Assembly: GCF_016792905.1 (NCBI RefSeq)
Contig: NZ_JAEULP010000069.1
Coordinates: 42,983 to 106,982 of the forward strand
Reading direction: 5' to 3'
Length of the DNA stretch: 64,000 nucleotides
Source of the DNA: Tabrizicola sp.
GTDB lineage: Bacteria > Pseudomonadota > Alphaproteobacteria > Rhodobacterales > Rhodobacteraceae
The position numbers and the translations under genes were made by a program. Position 1 is the stretch's first letter. Every line of letters begins with the position of its first letter. Below the pieces are notes generated by a model, which searched no databases, was not told the DNA's origin, and saw only the letters and a list, made by a program, of their open reading frames with translations. This document shows, one piece after another, positions 8,661-18,201 of the stretch.

Positions 8661-10772
8661 ATGATCGACCGTCTGCCGGGCGACATCTTCCGTCAGGGTC
8701 AGGTGCTGAACCACACCTACGAGATCGAGGGAGTGCTGGGCCGCGGCGGCACGGGCGAGGTCTATCGGGCGCGCAACCAGATTTCCGGGCGGGTGGTGGC
8801 GATCAAGGCGCTGAACGCGCAGTTTTCCGGGAACGACGACTACATCGGCCTGATGCGGCGCGAAGAGCAGATGCGCGACGTGCTGAACGACGCGGTGGTG
8901 CGCTATACCGAATGCTCGCGCACCGAGCAGGGACATGTCTTCCTGGTCATGGATTTCATCGACGGGCCGTCGATGAACGACCTTATGATGCGGCGGCGGA
9001 TGGATGTGCGCGAATTGATGATCATCGCGCATCGGGTGGCGGAAGGGTTGGTCGCGGCGCATGCGCGGGGGATCGTGCATCGGGACCTGTCTCCGGACAA
9101 CGTTGTCCTGCGGGATGGCGCACCCGAGAAGGCGACGATCATCGACTTCGGCATTGCCAAGGACATGTCTACGGGCGCGCGGACGATTGTCGGCAACGAG
9201 TTCGCCGGGAAGTACGAGTATGCCGCACCGGAACAGCTTGAGGGACGGGCGGAAAAACGGTCGGACCTTTATGCGCTGGGGGCGACCCTGCTGGCGGCCT
9301 ATCGCGGGCAGGTTCCGTTCAGCGGGTCCACGCCGGGGGAGATCGTCCGTCGCAAGCAATCGAAACTGGATACCGAAGGCGTTCCGGAACCGCTGAAGGG
9401 GCTGGTCGACTGGCTGGCCGCACCCGCGATTGCCGACCGTCCCGCCAGCGCCGAGGCGGTGGTGGCCCGGCTGAACCAGGCCTTGCAACCGGTGTCGGGT
9501 CGGGGCAAGCGGCAGGTGCTGCCTACAGTCGACGCGGGCTCGACCCGGAAGGGCCGGGGCGGCACCTTCGCGCTGCTGGTCGTCCTGCTGCTGGGGCTAG
9601 CTGGCGGCGGGGGGTGGTATGCGGGGATTCTGGACCCCTGGCTGAACCCGGTGCCCGTGGTTTCACCCTACAGGCTGACCGCCAGTCTCGGCCCCGATGG
9701 CGCCGTTTTGTCCGGCAACGCCCCGGACGTCGAGGCCGCACAGCGCCTGGGCCTGGCCTTCACCGCGGCCACAGGTGTAACACCTCCAGAGGATGCCCTG
9801 CCCGTGGCACAGGGGGTGCCGGATGACCGCTGGGTCGACAACATCGCCGAGCTTTTCGGCCTGATGCAGGGCTTGCCGGACTGGTCCATGACGGTGACGG
9901 ACAACGCAGTCGAGTTCACCGGACACGCGAACACCCGGGAACAGTTGGACCAGAAGCAGGAAGCGATCCGGGGATGGTCCAATCGGAGCGGGATGAAGAT
10001 CGACATCCGTTTCATCTTTGGCCCGCTCAAGCTTCAGGGGCAGGCGGTGCTGGATGCGCTCTCTCCCTTCGCGACCTGCGGTCCGCTGGCGCCGGACCGT
10101 GGCCCGCTGCAAGTCTATGACATCGGCGACACTGTCATCGTCACCGGGGCGCTCGACTCGGTCGAGGCTCGCGACGCCGTGCAAGCGGCCCTGGACACTA
10201 TGGTCGGCGACCGCACGGTGCGTATCGACGTCACGATCCTGAACGCTGATCTTTGCACCGTCCGCAAGATCCTGCCGCCGGTCGGCGCGGGGGACACGAT
10301 GATCTGGTTCGGCGACGGGGCGACAGGTGTGGTCAACCTCTCCGGCATCTACCACGCGGGCGACAACCCGGTGGTCGAGGTGCTGGTTCCCGCAGGGATG
10401 ACCGGGCTGTCGCTCTGGGTGCTGGTCGTCGACAACACCAACCAGGTCTTCAGCCTGCTGCCCAACGAGAAGCAGGCCGGACATGACATCCAGTCACTCG
10501 GCACGGTCGTCGACGGTATCCGGCGGGTGCGCGTCCTGCACAGCATGGCAGACATCGACGCGGGCCGGGGCTTGTACTCGATCACGGTCAACACCGACAG
10601 TTTCGGCAAGTCCGAAATACTGGCCATCCTTTCGAAGCACTCGCTGTTCGAGGGGCGGTTGCCCGAGACGCTGTCGGTCGGCGGGCTGGCGGACGAGCTG
10701 AAAGACGAGATCACGAAGGACCCTGGAAACATCGTGTCAATCGCGTCGAGGGTCATTGATGCAAGACCTTGA
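8661..10772 (+). CDS. ppkA: Membrane-anchored Ser/Thr protein kinase of the T6SS (PpkA-type)
   Basis: 703 residues. The N-terminal Hanks-type kinase (about 15-275) has the Gly loop 'LGRGGTGEVY', Lys in 'VVAIKAL', catalytic loop 'HRDLSPDNVVL' and DFG in 'IIDFGIAKD'. One membrane helix follows near residues 300-322 ('FALLVVLLLGLAGGGGWYAG'). The remaining ~375 residues should be periplasmic and include a DUF4384-like part ('GIYHAGDNPVVEVLVPAG', 'LSLWVLVVDNTNQVFSLLP'). PpkA-type kinases phosphorylate an FHA protein to trigger T6SS assembly and are reversed by PppA; tagH, pppA and tagF all occur in this locus. The periplasmic part probably senses envelope signals. It heads the plus-strand structural operon. 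Confidence 0.92.
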   Translation: MIDRLPGDIFRQGQVLNHTYEIEGVLGRGGTGEVYRARNQISGRVVAIKALNAQFSGNDDYIGLMRREEQMRDVLNDAVVRYTECSRTEQGHVFLVMDFIDGPSMNDLMMRRRMDVRELMIIAHRVAEGLVAAHARGIVHRDLSPDNVVLRDGAPEKATIIDFGIAKDMSTGARTIVGNEFAGKYEYAAPEQLEGRAEKRSDLYALGATLLAAYRGQVPFSGSTPGEIVRRKQSKLDTEGVPEPLKGLVDWLAAPAIADRPASAEAVVARLNQALQPVSGRGKRQVLPTVDAGSTRKGRGGTFALLVVLLLGLAGGGGWYAGILDPWLNPVPVVSPYRLTASLGPDGAVLSGNAPDVEAAQRLGLAFTAATGVTPPEDALPVAQGVPDDRWVDNIAELFGLMQGLPDWSMTVTDNAVEFTGHANTREQLDQKQEAIRGWSNRSGMKIDIRFIFGPLKLQGQAVLDALSPFATCGPLAPDRGPLQVYDIGDTVIVTGALDSVEARDAVQAALDTMVGDRTVRIDVTILNADLCTVRKILPPVGAGDTMIWFGDGATGVVNLSGIYHAGDNPVVEVLVPAGMTGLSLWVLVVDNTNQVFSLLPNEKQAGHDIQSLGTVVDGIRRVRVLHSMADIDAGRGLYSITVNTDSFGKSEILAILSKHSLFEGRLPETLSVGGLADELKDEITKDPGNIVSIASRVIDARP

Positions 10773-10844
10773 CTTTACGTCAGGCGGTGCAAGACTTGGC
10801 CCGTAGATTGTGTTTGCGCGTTTTGCAGAAGGCTTTGCACCGAG

Positions 10845-11990
10845 ATGGACCTTGAACCGTTCCTGGTTCCGGTGGGCAGCGACAATGCCTCGGGATCGGA
10901 ACTGAGAAACGACCCGCGCTTTCACGCCATCGAGCGGTTGATGGAACCAGCCGCGCGCACCTTTCGGCTGGAAAATGTCAAATCCGGCGGCACCGGCGCA
11001 GTGGCACTGGACTGGTCGGACGTCATCACGCAATCGGCCGATCTGGCAGCTTCGGGCCGCGACATCCGACTTCTGGTGATCGTCGTGCGGGCATTGGCCA
11101 ATGCGGACGGTTTCGCCGGGCTGGAGCAGGGCTTGGACCTTCTGACCGCCTCGATCGATCAGTACTGGGACAGCGTACATCCGGTCTTGCGCGAAAGCCC
11201 CTCGCCGCGTGAAGCCGCGACGCGGCGGATCAATTCGCTGTTCCAGCTGGAGAACACGGACAACGGGCTTCTCTGCGACCTGGAATTCACCACCGTACTC
11301 AGCCCGCGGGGCATCGGGGCAGTCACGGTCGGCGACCTGTGTGCCGGGGCACTTTCGCGCAGCCAAGCGCAGGCCGAAATGCCCCAGGGCCTCGGCGACA
11401 AGGAGATGGCCGAGCTTCTGAGCCGACACGATACCCGGGTGAACCGCGTCGCTGCGGCCTGCCGGGCCCAGGCCATCGAACGACCCGAGGAGATGTTGGC
11501 GCTGGTCCAGTCGGTCGAGGCGGCGCGTGCGGCGCTGGCCCGGCTGGAAGCCGCGCTGAGCGCCCGGGTGCAGGAGAACGGTGTCGGCGTCAGCTTCAAG
11601 GTGCTGGACAAGGTCCTTACCCGCACCCTTGTCCCGCTTCAGGCCGCCCAGGCCGGGGCGATCCCCGGCACCCCAGCCACGGAAGGGACCGACATGGCTG
11701 ATCCCGCCCCCACGGCGCCCGCGATGAACGGCGCGCATCCACCCCCGGCGTCGGGCGGCATCCCCGGCGCAGTGAACTCGCGCCGCGATGTCGAGCGCTG
11801 CCTCGACATGATCATCGACTTCTACGAACGCACCGAACCGTCCAGCCCGATCCCGCATCTGGCGCGGCGGATGCGGAAGATGGTGCCGATGAACTTCCTG
11901 CAACTGATGGAAGAGATCGCCCCCAGCGGGATGAAGGAATTCAAGAACGTCGCCGGAGTGGACGACAAGGTAAAACCGGCCCCGCAGTGA
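10845..11990 (+). CDS. tssA: T6SS cap/priming protein TssA (ImpA_N)
   Basis: 381 residues with an ImpA N-terminal domain (about 10-230). Typical stretches are 'GSDNASGSELRNDPRF', 'DWSDVITQSADLAASGRDI' and 'YWDSVHPVLRE'. A Pro/Ala-rich linker precedes the C-terminal helical part ('RRDVERCLDMIIDFYERTEP', 'MVPMNFLQLMEEIAP'), like short TssA proteins. TssA coordinates baseplate docking and sheath/tube polymerisation in the cytoplasm. A 72-base gap after ppkA shows no clear promoter or terminator; tssB follows 30 bases on. Confidence 0.93.
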   Translation: MDLEPFLVPVGSDNASGSELRNDPRFHAIERLMEPAARTFRLENVKSGGTGAVALDWSDVITQSADLAASGRDIRLLVIVVRALANADGFAGLEQGLDLLTASIDQYWDSVHPVLRESPSPREAATRRINSLFQLENTDNGLLCDLEFTTVLSPRGIGAVTVGDLCAGALSRSQAQAEMPQGLGDKEMAELLSRHDTRVNRVAAACRAQAIERPEEMLALVQSVEAARAALARLEAALSARVQENGVGVSFKVLDKVLTRTLVPLQAAQAGAIPGTPATEGTDMADPAPTAPAMNGAHPPPASGGIPGAVNSRRDVERCLDMIIDFYERTEPSSPIPHLARRMRKMVPMNFLQLMEEIAPSGMKEFKNVAGVDDKVKPAPQ

Positions 11991-12020
11991 GCCGCGACAA
12001 CGTCAGGAGAGGTCTGAGAC

Positions 12021-12545
12021 ATGGCAAGTGAAAGCAAGGCAAAGGTGATCGAACGCAACCGCGCCCCGCGTGTGCAGATCGCCTACGATGTCGAACACTA
12101 TGGCAGCCCGACCACTATCGAATTGCCCTTCGTGATGGGCGTCATGGCCGACCTGGCGGGCAAGTCCGAGACTCGGGAAGCGATGAAGCCGGTGAACGAA
12201 CGCGCCTTCGTCGATGTCGACGCGGGCCGTTTCGGCAAGTTCATGGAAGCGCTGTCGCCGCGCGTGAAAGCGCGGGTGCCAAACCGCCTGCCCTCGAAGG
12301 ACGGTGCGGCGGATGAGGAGATGTTCGTCGACCTGTCGTTCAAGCACATGTCCGACTTCACCCCCGACAAGGTGGCCGAACAGGTTCCGGCGCTGGCCGA
12401 GCTTCTGAAGATGCGTCGTCAGCTTGAAGAACTTCTCGGCTACATGGACGGCAAGGTGAACGCCGAGAAGCGCATCGCCCAGCTTCTGCAGAACGAGCCC
12501 CTGCTGATGCAGGTCGCCGACGAAGCCACCAAGAAGGAGGGCTGA
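12021..12545 (+). CDS. tssB: T6SS sheath small subunit TssB
   Basis: 174 residues, standard for TssB/VipA. Recognisable features are 'RNRAPRVQIAYDVEHYGSP', 'IELPFVMGVMADLAGKSE' and 'FVDVDAGRFGKFMEALSPRV'. TssB pairs with TssC to build the contractile sheath around the Hcp tube. An AGGAGAGG Shine-Dalgarno lies upstream of the ATG, and tssC follows after 3 bases. Confidence 0.98.
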   Translation: MASESKAKVIERNRAPRVQIAYDVEHYGSPTTIELPFVMGVMADLAGKSETREAMKPVNERAFVDVDAGRFGKFMEALSPRVKARVPNRLPSKDGAADEEMFVDLSFKHMSDFTPDKVAEQVPALAELLKMRRQLEELLGYMDGKVNAEKRIAQLLQNEPLLMQVADEATKKEG

Positions 12546-12548
12546 GCC

Positions 12549-14057
12549 ATGGCCGAACAGGAAAAACAGGGCACTGCCGCCGCCGAGGCCCAGACCATCG
12601 ACCTGGGTGAATTCAGCGACCTTCTGGAAAAGGACTTCCGGGTCAAGGAAGACGAAAGCGCAAAGCTGCAAAAGCTGGTGCAGAACCTGGCGCTTGCGGC
12701 GACTGAACGCTCCGGCTCAGCCACGATTTCCGGCAATGCGGTCAAGTCGATCAAGAATCTGATCGCCGGGATCGACAGCCTGCTCACCACCCAGATGAAC
12801 GAGATCATGCACGCCCCCGAAGTGCGCGAGATGGAAGGCACCTGGCGGGGCTTGCACTACCTGGTCAACAACACCGAGACCGACCAGAAGCTGAAGATCC
12901 GGGTGATGAACATCACCAAGGATCAGCTTGCCGACCAGCTCGAGGATTTCGAGGGCCAGATGTGGGACCAGTCCCCCATGTTCAAGCGGCTCTACACCGA
13001 CGAATACTCGATGTTCGGCGGCGAGCCCTATGGCGCGATCATCGGGGCCTATGAATTCAGCCACCATCCGCGTGATGTCGGCCTGTTGCGCAGCATGTCG
13101 GGCATCTGCGCCAGCGCGCATGCGCCCTTCATCGCGGCGGCGGCGCCACAGCTCTTCCGGATGCAGAGCTGGCAGGAACTGCCGAACCCGCAGGACCTGC
13201 AACAGATCGTCTCGTCACCGGACTATGCCAGCTGGCAAAGCTTGCGGGAATCCGAGGATGCGCGCTACATCGGCCTGGCCATGCCGCGCGTGCTGGCCCG
13301 CCTGCCCTATGGCGCCGCGACGATCCCGGTGAAGGGCTTCGCCTTCGAGGAAGAGATCGACGGCAAGCACGACCACTATGTCTGGATGAACGCGGCCTTC
13401 GCAATGGGCGTGAACATCAACCGCAGCCACAAACTTTACGGATGGGGCACCCAGATCCGGGGCGTGGAATCGGGCGGCGCGGTGATTAACCTGCCGGTCC
13501 ACAGCTTCCCGACCGACGATGGCTCCATCGCGATGAAATGCCCGACGGAAATCGCCATCGACGACCGGCGCGAGGCGGAACTGGCCAAGCTCGGCTTCAT
13601 GCCGATCCTGCACCGCAAGAACACCGACATCGCCGCCTTCATCGGAGCGCATTCCTTGCAAGACGACGAAACCCGCGCCGGCCGTCTGGTCGACCCCGAC
13701 GCCCAGGCGAACGAGCGGCTGTCGGCAAACCTGCCCTATCTGTTCCCGGTCAGCCGCTTTGCGCATTACCTGAAGGCCATCGCGCGCGACAAGGTCGGGA
13801 CCTACAAGGAACGCGCGGACATGCAGGTCTGGCTGTCCGAATGGATCAATCGCTATGTGCTGCAGAACACGGCCATGGCGGATGAGAAGGCCAAGGCGAA
13901 ACGCCCGCTGGCCAAGGCCGAGGTGCAGGTCGACTCTGTCGAAGGGCGCCCCGGTTATTACAATGCGCGCTTTTATCTGCGCCCGCACTACCAGCTGGAG
14001 GGCATTAACGCGAGTCTCCGGCTGGTCTCTGAACTTCCGTCAGTCAAGAGCAAGTAG
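12549..14057 (+). CDS. tssC: T6SS sheath large subunit TssC
   Basis: 502 residues, normal for TssC/VipB. Hallmarks are 'EVREMEGTWRGLHYLVNNTE', 'SHHPRDVGLLRSMSGICASA' and 'FPVSRFAHYLKAIARDKVG'. It forms the bulk of the contractile sheath with TssB and is the ClpV substrate complex after contraction. GGAGGG within the end of tssB is spaced 8 bases from the ATG, so the two are translated together at matched levels. Confidence 0.98.
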   Translation: MAEQEKQGTAAAEAQTIDLGEFSDLLEKDFRVKEDESAKLQKLVQNLALAATERSGSATISGNAVKSIKNLIAGIDSLLTTQMNEIMHAPEVREMEGTWRGLHYLVNNTETDQKLKIRVMNITKDQLADQLEDFEGQMWDQSPMFKRLYTDEYSMFGGEPYGAIIGAYEFSHHPRDVGLLRSMSGICASAHAPFIAAAAPQLFRMQSWQELPNPQDLQQIVSSPDYASWQSLRESEDARYIGLAMPRVLARLPYGAATIPVKGFAFEEEIDGKHDHYVWMNAAFAMGVNINRSHKLYGWGTQIRGVESGGAVINLPVHSFPTDDGSIAMKCPTEIAIDDRREAELAKLGFMPILHRKNTDIAAFIGAHSLQDDETRAGRLVDPDAQANERLSANLPYLFPVSRFAHYLKAIARDKVGTYKERADMQVWLSEWINRYVLQNTAMADEKAKAKRPLAKAEVQVDSVEGRPGYYNARFYLRPHYQLEGINASLRLVSELPSVKSK

Positions 14058-14100
14058 CACATCGAAGTTTCTACAAATTGTCAGATGAAAGGATAAGGAA

Positions 14101-14583
14101 ATGGCTGTCTCCGGTTACATGAAGATCGAAGAGATCCCGGGCGAATGCGGCCGGGCCGACCACGTTGGCGAAATCACCATCTCCAGCGTGCAGTGGGGGG
14201 TGACGCGCCCGGTAGTGAACACGCCCGGCGTCGGGCGCAGCACCGGCATGCCGAATGTCACCTCTGTGAACATCACCAAATATTACGACAAATCCTCGCC
14301 CCAGCTGGCCAAGGCCGTGCTGTTCGCCACCGCCCTGCCCGAGATCGTAATCACCCTGCGCAAGGATTCTGGCGACACTCATCTTGACTATCTGACGCTG
14401 ACGCTCAGCGACGCCATGATCGAGAGCTACAACATGTCCGGGGCCAGCGACATCGAAACCCCGCCGATGGAAAGCGTGTCGATCGTGTTCAACAAGATCA
14501 CGATCCTTTACATCGAGCAGGCCAGCGACCACTCGGCCGGTGGCGAACACGATGCCGAATATGACCTTGTCGCGGGGGCCTGA
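14101..14583 (+). CDS. hcp: T6SS inner tube protein Hcp (TssD)
   Basis: 160 residues, as expected for Hcp. The N-terminal 'GYMKIEEIPGECGRADHVGE' and 'ISSVQWGV' are characteristic of the hexameric ring-forming tube protein. A strong AAGGA Shine-Dalgarno ends close to the ATG, fitting the high expression Hcp needs. The 43-base spacer after tssC is the largest gap in this stretch of the operon, so a separate mRNA boundary is possible but unproven. Confidence 0.97.
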   Translation: MAVSGYMKIEEIPGECGRADHVGEITISSVQWGVTRPVVNTPGVGRSTGMPNVTSVNITKYYDKSSPQLAKAVLFATALPEIVITLRKDSGDTHLDYLTLTLSDAMIESYNMSGASDIETPPMESVSIVFNKITILYIEQASDHSAGGEHDAEYDLVAGA

Positions 14584-14621
14584 ACCCAAGGCGCCGCGGC
14601 ACTCCAGAGAAGGTTCGACAG

Positions 14622-15332
14622 GTGGCTGATCCGATCCTTCAATCCCGCACCGAGGCGGTCCAGCCCAGCCTTTGGGACCGCCTCGTCGACGACTTGCCCG
14701 GCATCGTGTCGGAAACCGACCGCCAGCGCGCCGATCTGGTCTCGCGGGTCGGCGCTGCCAAGGTCGAGGAGGTGCTGGCCGCAGGCGTGCGCAGCATCGA
14801 GGTGGATGACGATTTCGACCCCGACACCAAGCGCGACCTGCACCAGTTCCTGACCCAGATGGCCCGCCGCGCCTTTCTGGAGCAACGCGGCATCGTGGTG
14901 AATGCCTCGGTCCTGCGCGAGGCGGTCCGGCGCGACATCGAGGCGCTCTTCAATGTCGAGCGCTACGAATCCGGCGTGCAGTTGAGCGACCTTGAACAGA
15001 AGGGTTTCGAGACCCCGCAAGAGGTGATCGCCGCCTTCCCGCATGTCCGCCGGTCGGTGATCAACTACGGGGTGCCCTCGTTCTCGGGCCGCTCGGCGTC
15101 CGATTTCGACATGACGGCGCTGGCCAAGGAATTGCGCGAGGTGATCGCGGTCTTTGAGCCACGGCTGAAGCGTGACACGATCCGCGTCAAGGTCTCGCAG
15201 GGCGACCGGACGGGGATGCTGATCCAGGTCGAGGCGATGCTGATGCTGTCGCCGGTGCCCGAACGGCTGCGGCTGTCCACGAAGATCGACCTGGACAACG
15301 GGCGCGCCACGACAGCGGTCGAGGACGCGTGA
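14622..15332 (+). CDS. tssE: T6SS baseplate wedge protein TssE (gp25-like)
   Basis: 236 residues from a GTG at 14622. The C-terminal 130 residues are gp25-like ('VERYESGVQLSDLEQKGF', 'HVRRSVINYGVPSFSG'). The N-terminal ~95 residues ('LVDDLPGIVSETDRQRADLV' and following) are extra relative to the shortest TssE proteins. TssE joins TssF and TssG in the baseplate wedge. Its TGA stop shares one base with the tssF ATG. Confidence 0.9.
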   Translation: MADPILQSRTEAVQPSLWDRLVDDLPGIVSETDRQRADLVSRVGAAKVEEVLAAGVRSIEVDDDFDPDTKRDLHQFLTQMARRAFLEQRGIVVNASVLREAVRRDIEALFNVERYESGVQLSDLEQKGFETPQEVIAAFPHVRRSVINYGVPSFSGRSASDFDMTALAKELREVIAVFEPRLKRDTIRVKVSQGDRTGMLIQVEAMLMLSPVPERLRLSTKIDLDNGRATTAVEDA

Positions 15333-17197
15333 TGGACCGGAACTTCATGGCATATTACGAAGACGAGCTTGCCCATATCCGCGAGCTTGCCACCGAGTTT
15401 GCAGCAGTCCACCCGACCGTCGCGCGCAATCTTTCACTGGACGCGGTGCCCTGCCCCGACCCTTACGTCGAACGCCTGCTGGAGGGCGTGGCTTACCTTG
15501 CGGCGCGGACCCGGCTGAAGGTCGATGCCGAAAGCAGCCGCTATGTCCGCAACCTTCTGGATGAACTCTATCCCGACCTTGTCTGCCCCGCCCCTGCAAT
15601 GACCATGGCGGTGCTGCATCCCGGGCCGCAGGTGCAGACCATGCTCGACGGGCATCGCGTGCAGCGCGGCACCCGCTTTGTTGCCGCCTACCGCGAGGGG
15701 ATTTCCACCCGCGCGACCTATACCTCGACGCAGGAGGTGGCGCTGTGGCCCATCGCGCTGGACAAGGCGGAATACCTTCAGGACCGGGGCGCAATGAACG
15801 CCGCGGGCTTGGATCGCCCCGAGGCCGAGGCCGCGATCCGGCTGACCCTGTCGCGGGTCGGGCCGGGGTCGCTGGCGGAACTCAGCCTTGACCGGCTGGA
15901 CCTGTGGTTCGTCGGCGGCTCGCGCGGGGGCGTGATTTTCGATGCGGTCTTCGGCCATGGCTCGGCCGCCATCGCGCGGTCGGCCAAGGGCAGCGCGCAT
16001 CCGCTGACCGGGCCGTCGCTGGTCGGCGTGACCGACCGCGAGGGGCTGTTGCCCCGCGTCCGCCCGTCCTTTGAAGGCTACCGGCTGATGCGGGAATATT
16101 TCCTGATGCCGGACCGCTTCCACTTCCTGCGGCTGGACGGGCTGAACCCGGCGCTGCGGGCCTGCACGCAAGGCAGCTGCGAGGTGGTGATCTACCTAGA
16201 TGCGGCCCGGCCCGAGATTTCCGACATCGCGGCAAAGGACTTCCGCCTGTTCGTCACGCCGCTGGTCAACCTGTTCGAAAAAGAATGCAACGTCATCGAC
16301 ATCGACGGTCGCTCTGCCGCCCATGTCGTCCACGCCGACCGCACCCGCCCGCGTGATTTCGAGATCTACCGCCTGACCAACGTCGAAGATGCCGACAGCG
16401 ACGGGCCCGAGGCGCTGGTGGAACCCCTGTATTCCGTCGGGCAGCACCGGGGATCGGGCCTCGTCTACACCACCGAACGCCGCCCGCGCCGCCCGGGCGA
16501 GGACGAGATCCGCCGCGGCCAGACCCGCACCAACTATACCGGCGACGATCTGTTCCTGTCGGTCGCCCGGCCTGCCGACGTCACCGTGACCAAGGCGCTG
16601 CGCCGTCTGGACATTCGCGCGCTTTGCACCAATCGCGACCTGCCGATCCTCGACGACAGCCCGAAACTCAGCCTGGAAACCGGCGATCCGGTGGGGCGGG
16701 TGGAACTGTTGTCCCCCTTCCGCCGCCCGCGGGGATCGGTCGCCTCGGCCCTGCCGAACATCGTCTCGGGCGGTGAAAGCCAACTGGACGACCTGGCCTG
16801 GCGGCTGGTGGCGCAACTGTCCCTGAACCACCTGTCGCTGGCCGAACCTGGACTGGAGGCAGAGCCTCTGCGCGCCATGCTGGACCTTTACGCCGGTCGG
16901 GGCGATCCGGCGCTGTCGCGGCATGCGCGGTCGATCACACGGGTCCGGTCGCGGCAGGTGGTGGAACGGCTCGGCATCCCCGGCCCGATCTGCTTTGGCC
17001 ACGGCATCGAGGTGACGCTGGACGTGGACGAGACGACCATGACCGGGGCCTCGACGCTGCTTCTCTCGGCGCTTCTGAACCAGCTTTTCGCCCGCCATGC
17101 CGCAATCAATTCCTTCGTGCGCACGAAGACCCATCTCATGCAAAGACAGGAGGACGTGTCGTGGCCGATGTCGCCGGGCAACCGCGCCCTGATCTGA
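15332..17197 (+). CDS. tssF: T6SS baseplate protein TssF
   Basis: 621 residues from the ATG at 15332 (TGATG overlap with tssE; a GTG three bases earlier is less likely). The N-terminal 'FMAYYEDELAHIRELATEFA' and 'PYVERLLEGVAYLAARTRLK' are diagnostic of TssF/ImpG. It is the main wedge component, contacting TssE, TssG and TssK. The 3' end overlaps tssG by 37 bases. Confidence 0.97.
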   Translation: MDRNFMAYYEDELAHIRELATEFAAVHPTVARNLSLDAVPCPDPYVERLLEGVAYLAARTRLKVDAESSRYVRNLLDELYPDLVCPAPAMTMAVLHPGPQVQTMLDGHRVQRGTRFVAAYREGISTRATYTSTQEVALWPIALDKAEYLQDRGAMNAAGLDRPEAEAAIRLTLSRVGPGSLAELSLDRLDLWFVGGSRGGVIFDAVFGHGSAAIARSAKGSAHPLTGPSLVGVTDREGLLPRVRPSFEGYRLMREYFLMPDRFHFLRLDGLNPALRACTQGSCEVVIYLDAARPEISDIAAKDFRLFVTPLVNLFEKECNVIDIDGRSAAHVVHADRTRPRDFEIYRLTNVEDADSDGPEALVEPLYSVGQHRGSGLVYTTERRPRRPGEDEIRRGQTRTNYTGDDLFLSVARPADVTVTKALRRLDIRALCTNRDLPILDDSPKLSLETGDPVGRVELLSPFRRPRGSVASALPNIVSGGESQLDDLAWRLVAQLSLNHLSLAEPGLEAEPLRAMLDLYAGRGDPALSRHARSITRVRSRQVVERLGIPGPICFGHGIEVTLDVDETTMTGASTLLLSALLNQLFARHAAINSFVRTKTHLMQRQEDVSWPMSPGNRALI

Positions 17198-18201
17198 CGG
17201 GCGATCTGCCAGCGCCCGAAAGCATGGACTTCTTCGAGCTTCTGCGGCGGCTGGAACGCGACGGCGCGCGGTTCGGCCGGTCGGGCGGGCCGACGCGGGA
17301 ACCGGCACGGCTGGGCCAGCGCGCCCGCCTGTCCTTTGGCACCCGCGACGTGGCGGGCTTCGTCCCGGGAAACCAGACGACCCCGGCGAAGGTGGATGTG
17401 GAGGTGCTGGGGCTTCTGGGGCCGGAAGGCGCGATGCCACTGCACCTGACGCGCTGGATCATGGGCCGGATGTCTGACCGCTGGTTCACCGATGGCAGCG
17501 ATGCGGCGTCGGACACCACTTTCCTTGATTTCTGCAACCTCCTCCAGCACCGGATGATGGCGCTGTACTGGCGGGCCTGGGCCGATGCGCGGCCCGAGGT
17601 GCAGATCGAACATGGCGCGGCGGGCCGCGTGCAGGCGATGGTCGAGGCGCTGGCTGGGGTCGCGCTGCCGGGGACCCGGCCGAAGGGGGCGGCCGATGCC
17701 GGGACCCGGCTGAAGCTGCGGCACGCCACCTCGCTCGGTCGTCAGGTCTACAGCGTCGAGCGGCTGACCGCCTATCTGGGCGACGTGCTTGAGGCTCCGG
17801 TCAATCTGGTCGAGTTCCTTGGCAGCTGGACGGAAATCCCGCCGCGCCTGCAATCGCGGCTTGGCCGTGCCCATTCCCAGCTTGGCCGATCCGCTGTCGT
17901 CGGCGCGCGCAGCTTCCAGCGCCAGACACTGGTCGAGTTGCGCGTCGGGCCGCTGACGCTGGTCCGGTTTACCGCGTTCCTTGCCGACCCGGCGCTGACC
18001 GGGCGGCTGCGCCACGCCCTCCGGCATGCGATGGGCCGCGAGATGGAGTTCAACCTGCGCCTTGTCCTGGCCCGCGACGAGGTGCCCGATGCGCGCTTGG
18101 GCCAGTGCCAGTTGGGCCGCACCACATGGCTGTCCCCGAAGCGTCAGGCGGATGCCGATGACCTGCGCCTGTATCAGGTCGCACAGGTGGAGGCCGCATG
18201 A
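17161..18201 (+). CDS. tssG: T6SS baseplate protein TssG
   Basis: 346 residues, starting at a GTG inside the tssF 3' end. TssG/ImpH signatures include 'SMDFFELLRRLERDGARFG', 'TTFLDFCNLLQHRMMALYWR' and 'LTLVRFTAFLADPALTGRL'. It bridges TssF and TssK in the baseplate. The 37-base overlap with tssF and the ATGA overlap with tagH indicate coupled translation through the wedge genes. Confidence 0.95.
   Translation: MADVAGQPRPDLTGDLPAPESMDFFELLRRLERDGARFGRSGGPTREPARLGQRARLSFGTRDVAGFVPGNQTTPAKVDVEVLGLLGPEGAMPLHLTRWIMGRMSDRWFTDGSDAASDTTFLDFCNLLQHRMMALYWRAWADARPEVQIEHGAAGRVQAMVEALAGVALPGTRPKGAADAGTRLKLRHATSLGRQVYSVERLTAYLGDVLEAPVNLVEFLGSWTEIPPRLQSRLGRAHSQLGRSAVVGARSFQRQTLVELRVGPLTLVRFTAFLADPALTGRLRHALRHAMGREMEFNLRLVLARDEVPDARLGQCQLGRTTWLSPKRQADADDLRLYQVAQVEAA

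Noticed and set aside
10773-10844. Promoter before tssA (TTGACT at 10769-10774).
   Set aside because: No acceptable -10 box at proper distance; the gap can be an ordinary intra-operon spacer.
12021-15332. Prophage tail module.
   Set aside because: Sheath, tube and gp25-like proteins are T6SS TssB/C, Hcp and TssE, surrounded by TssA/F/G/J/K/L/M and ClpV; no capsid, terminase or integrase is present.
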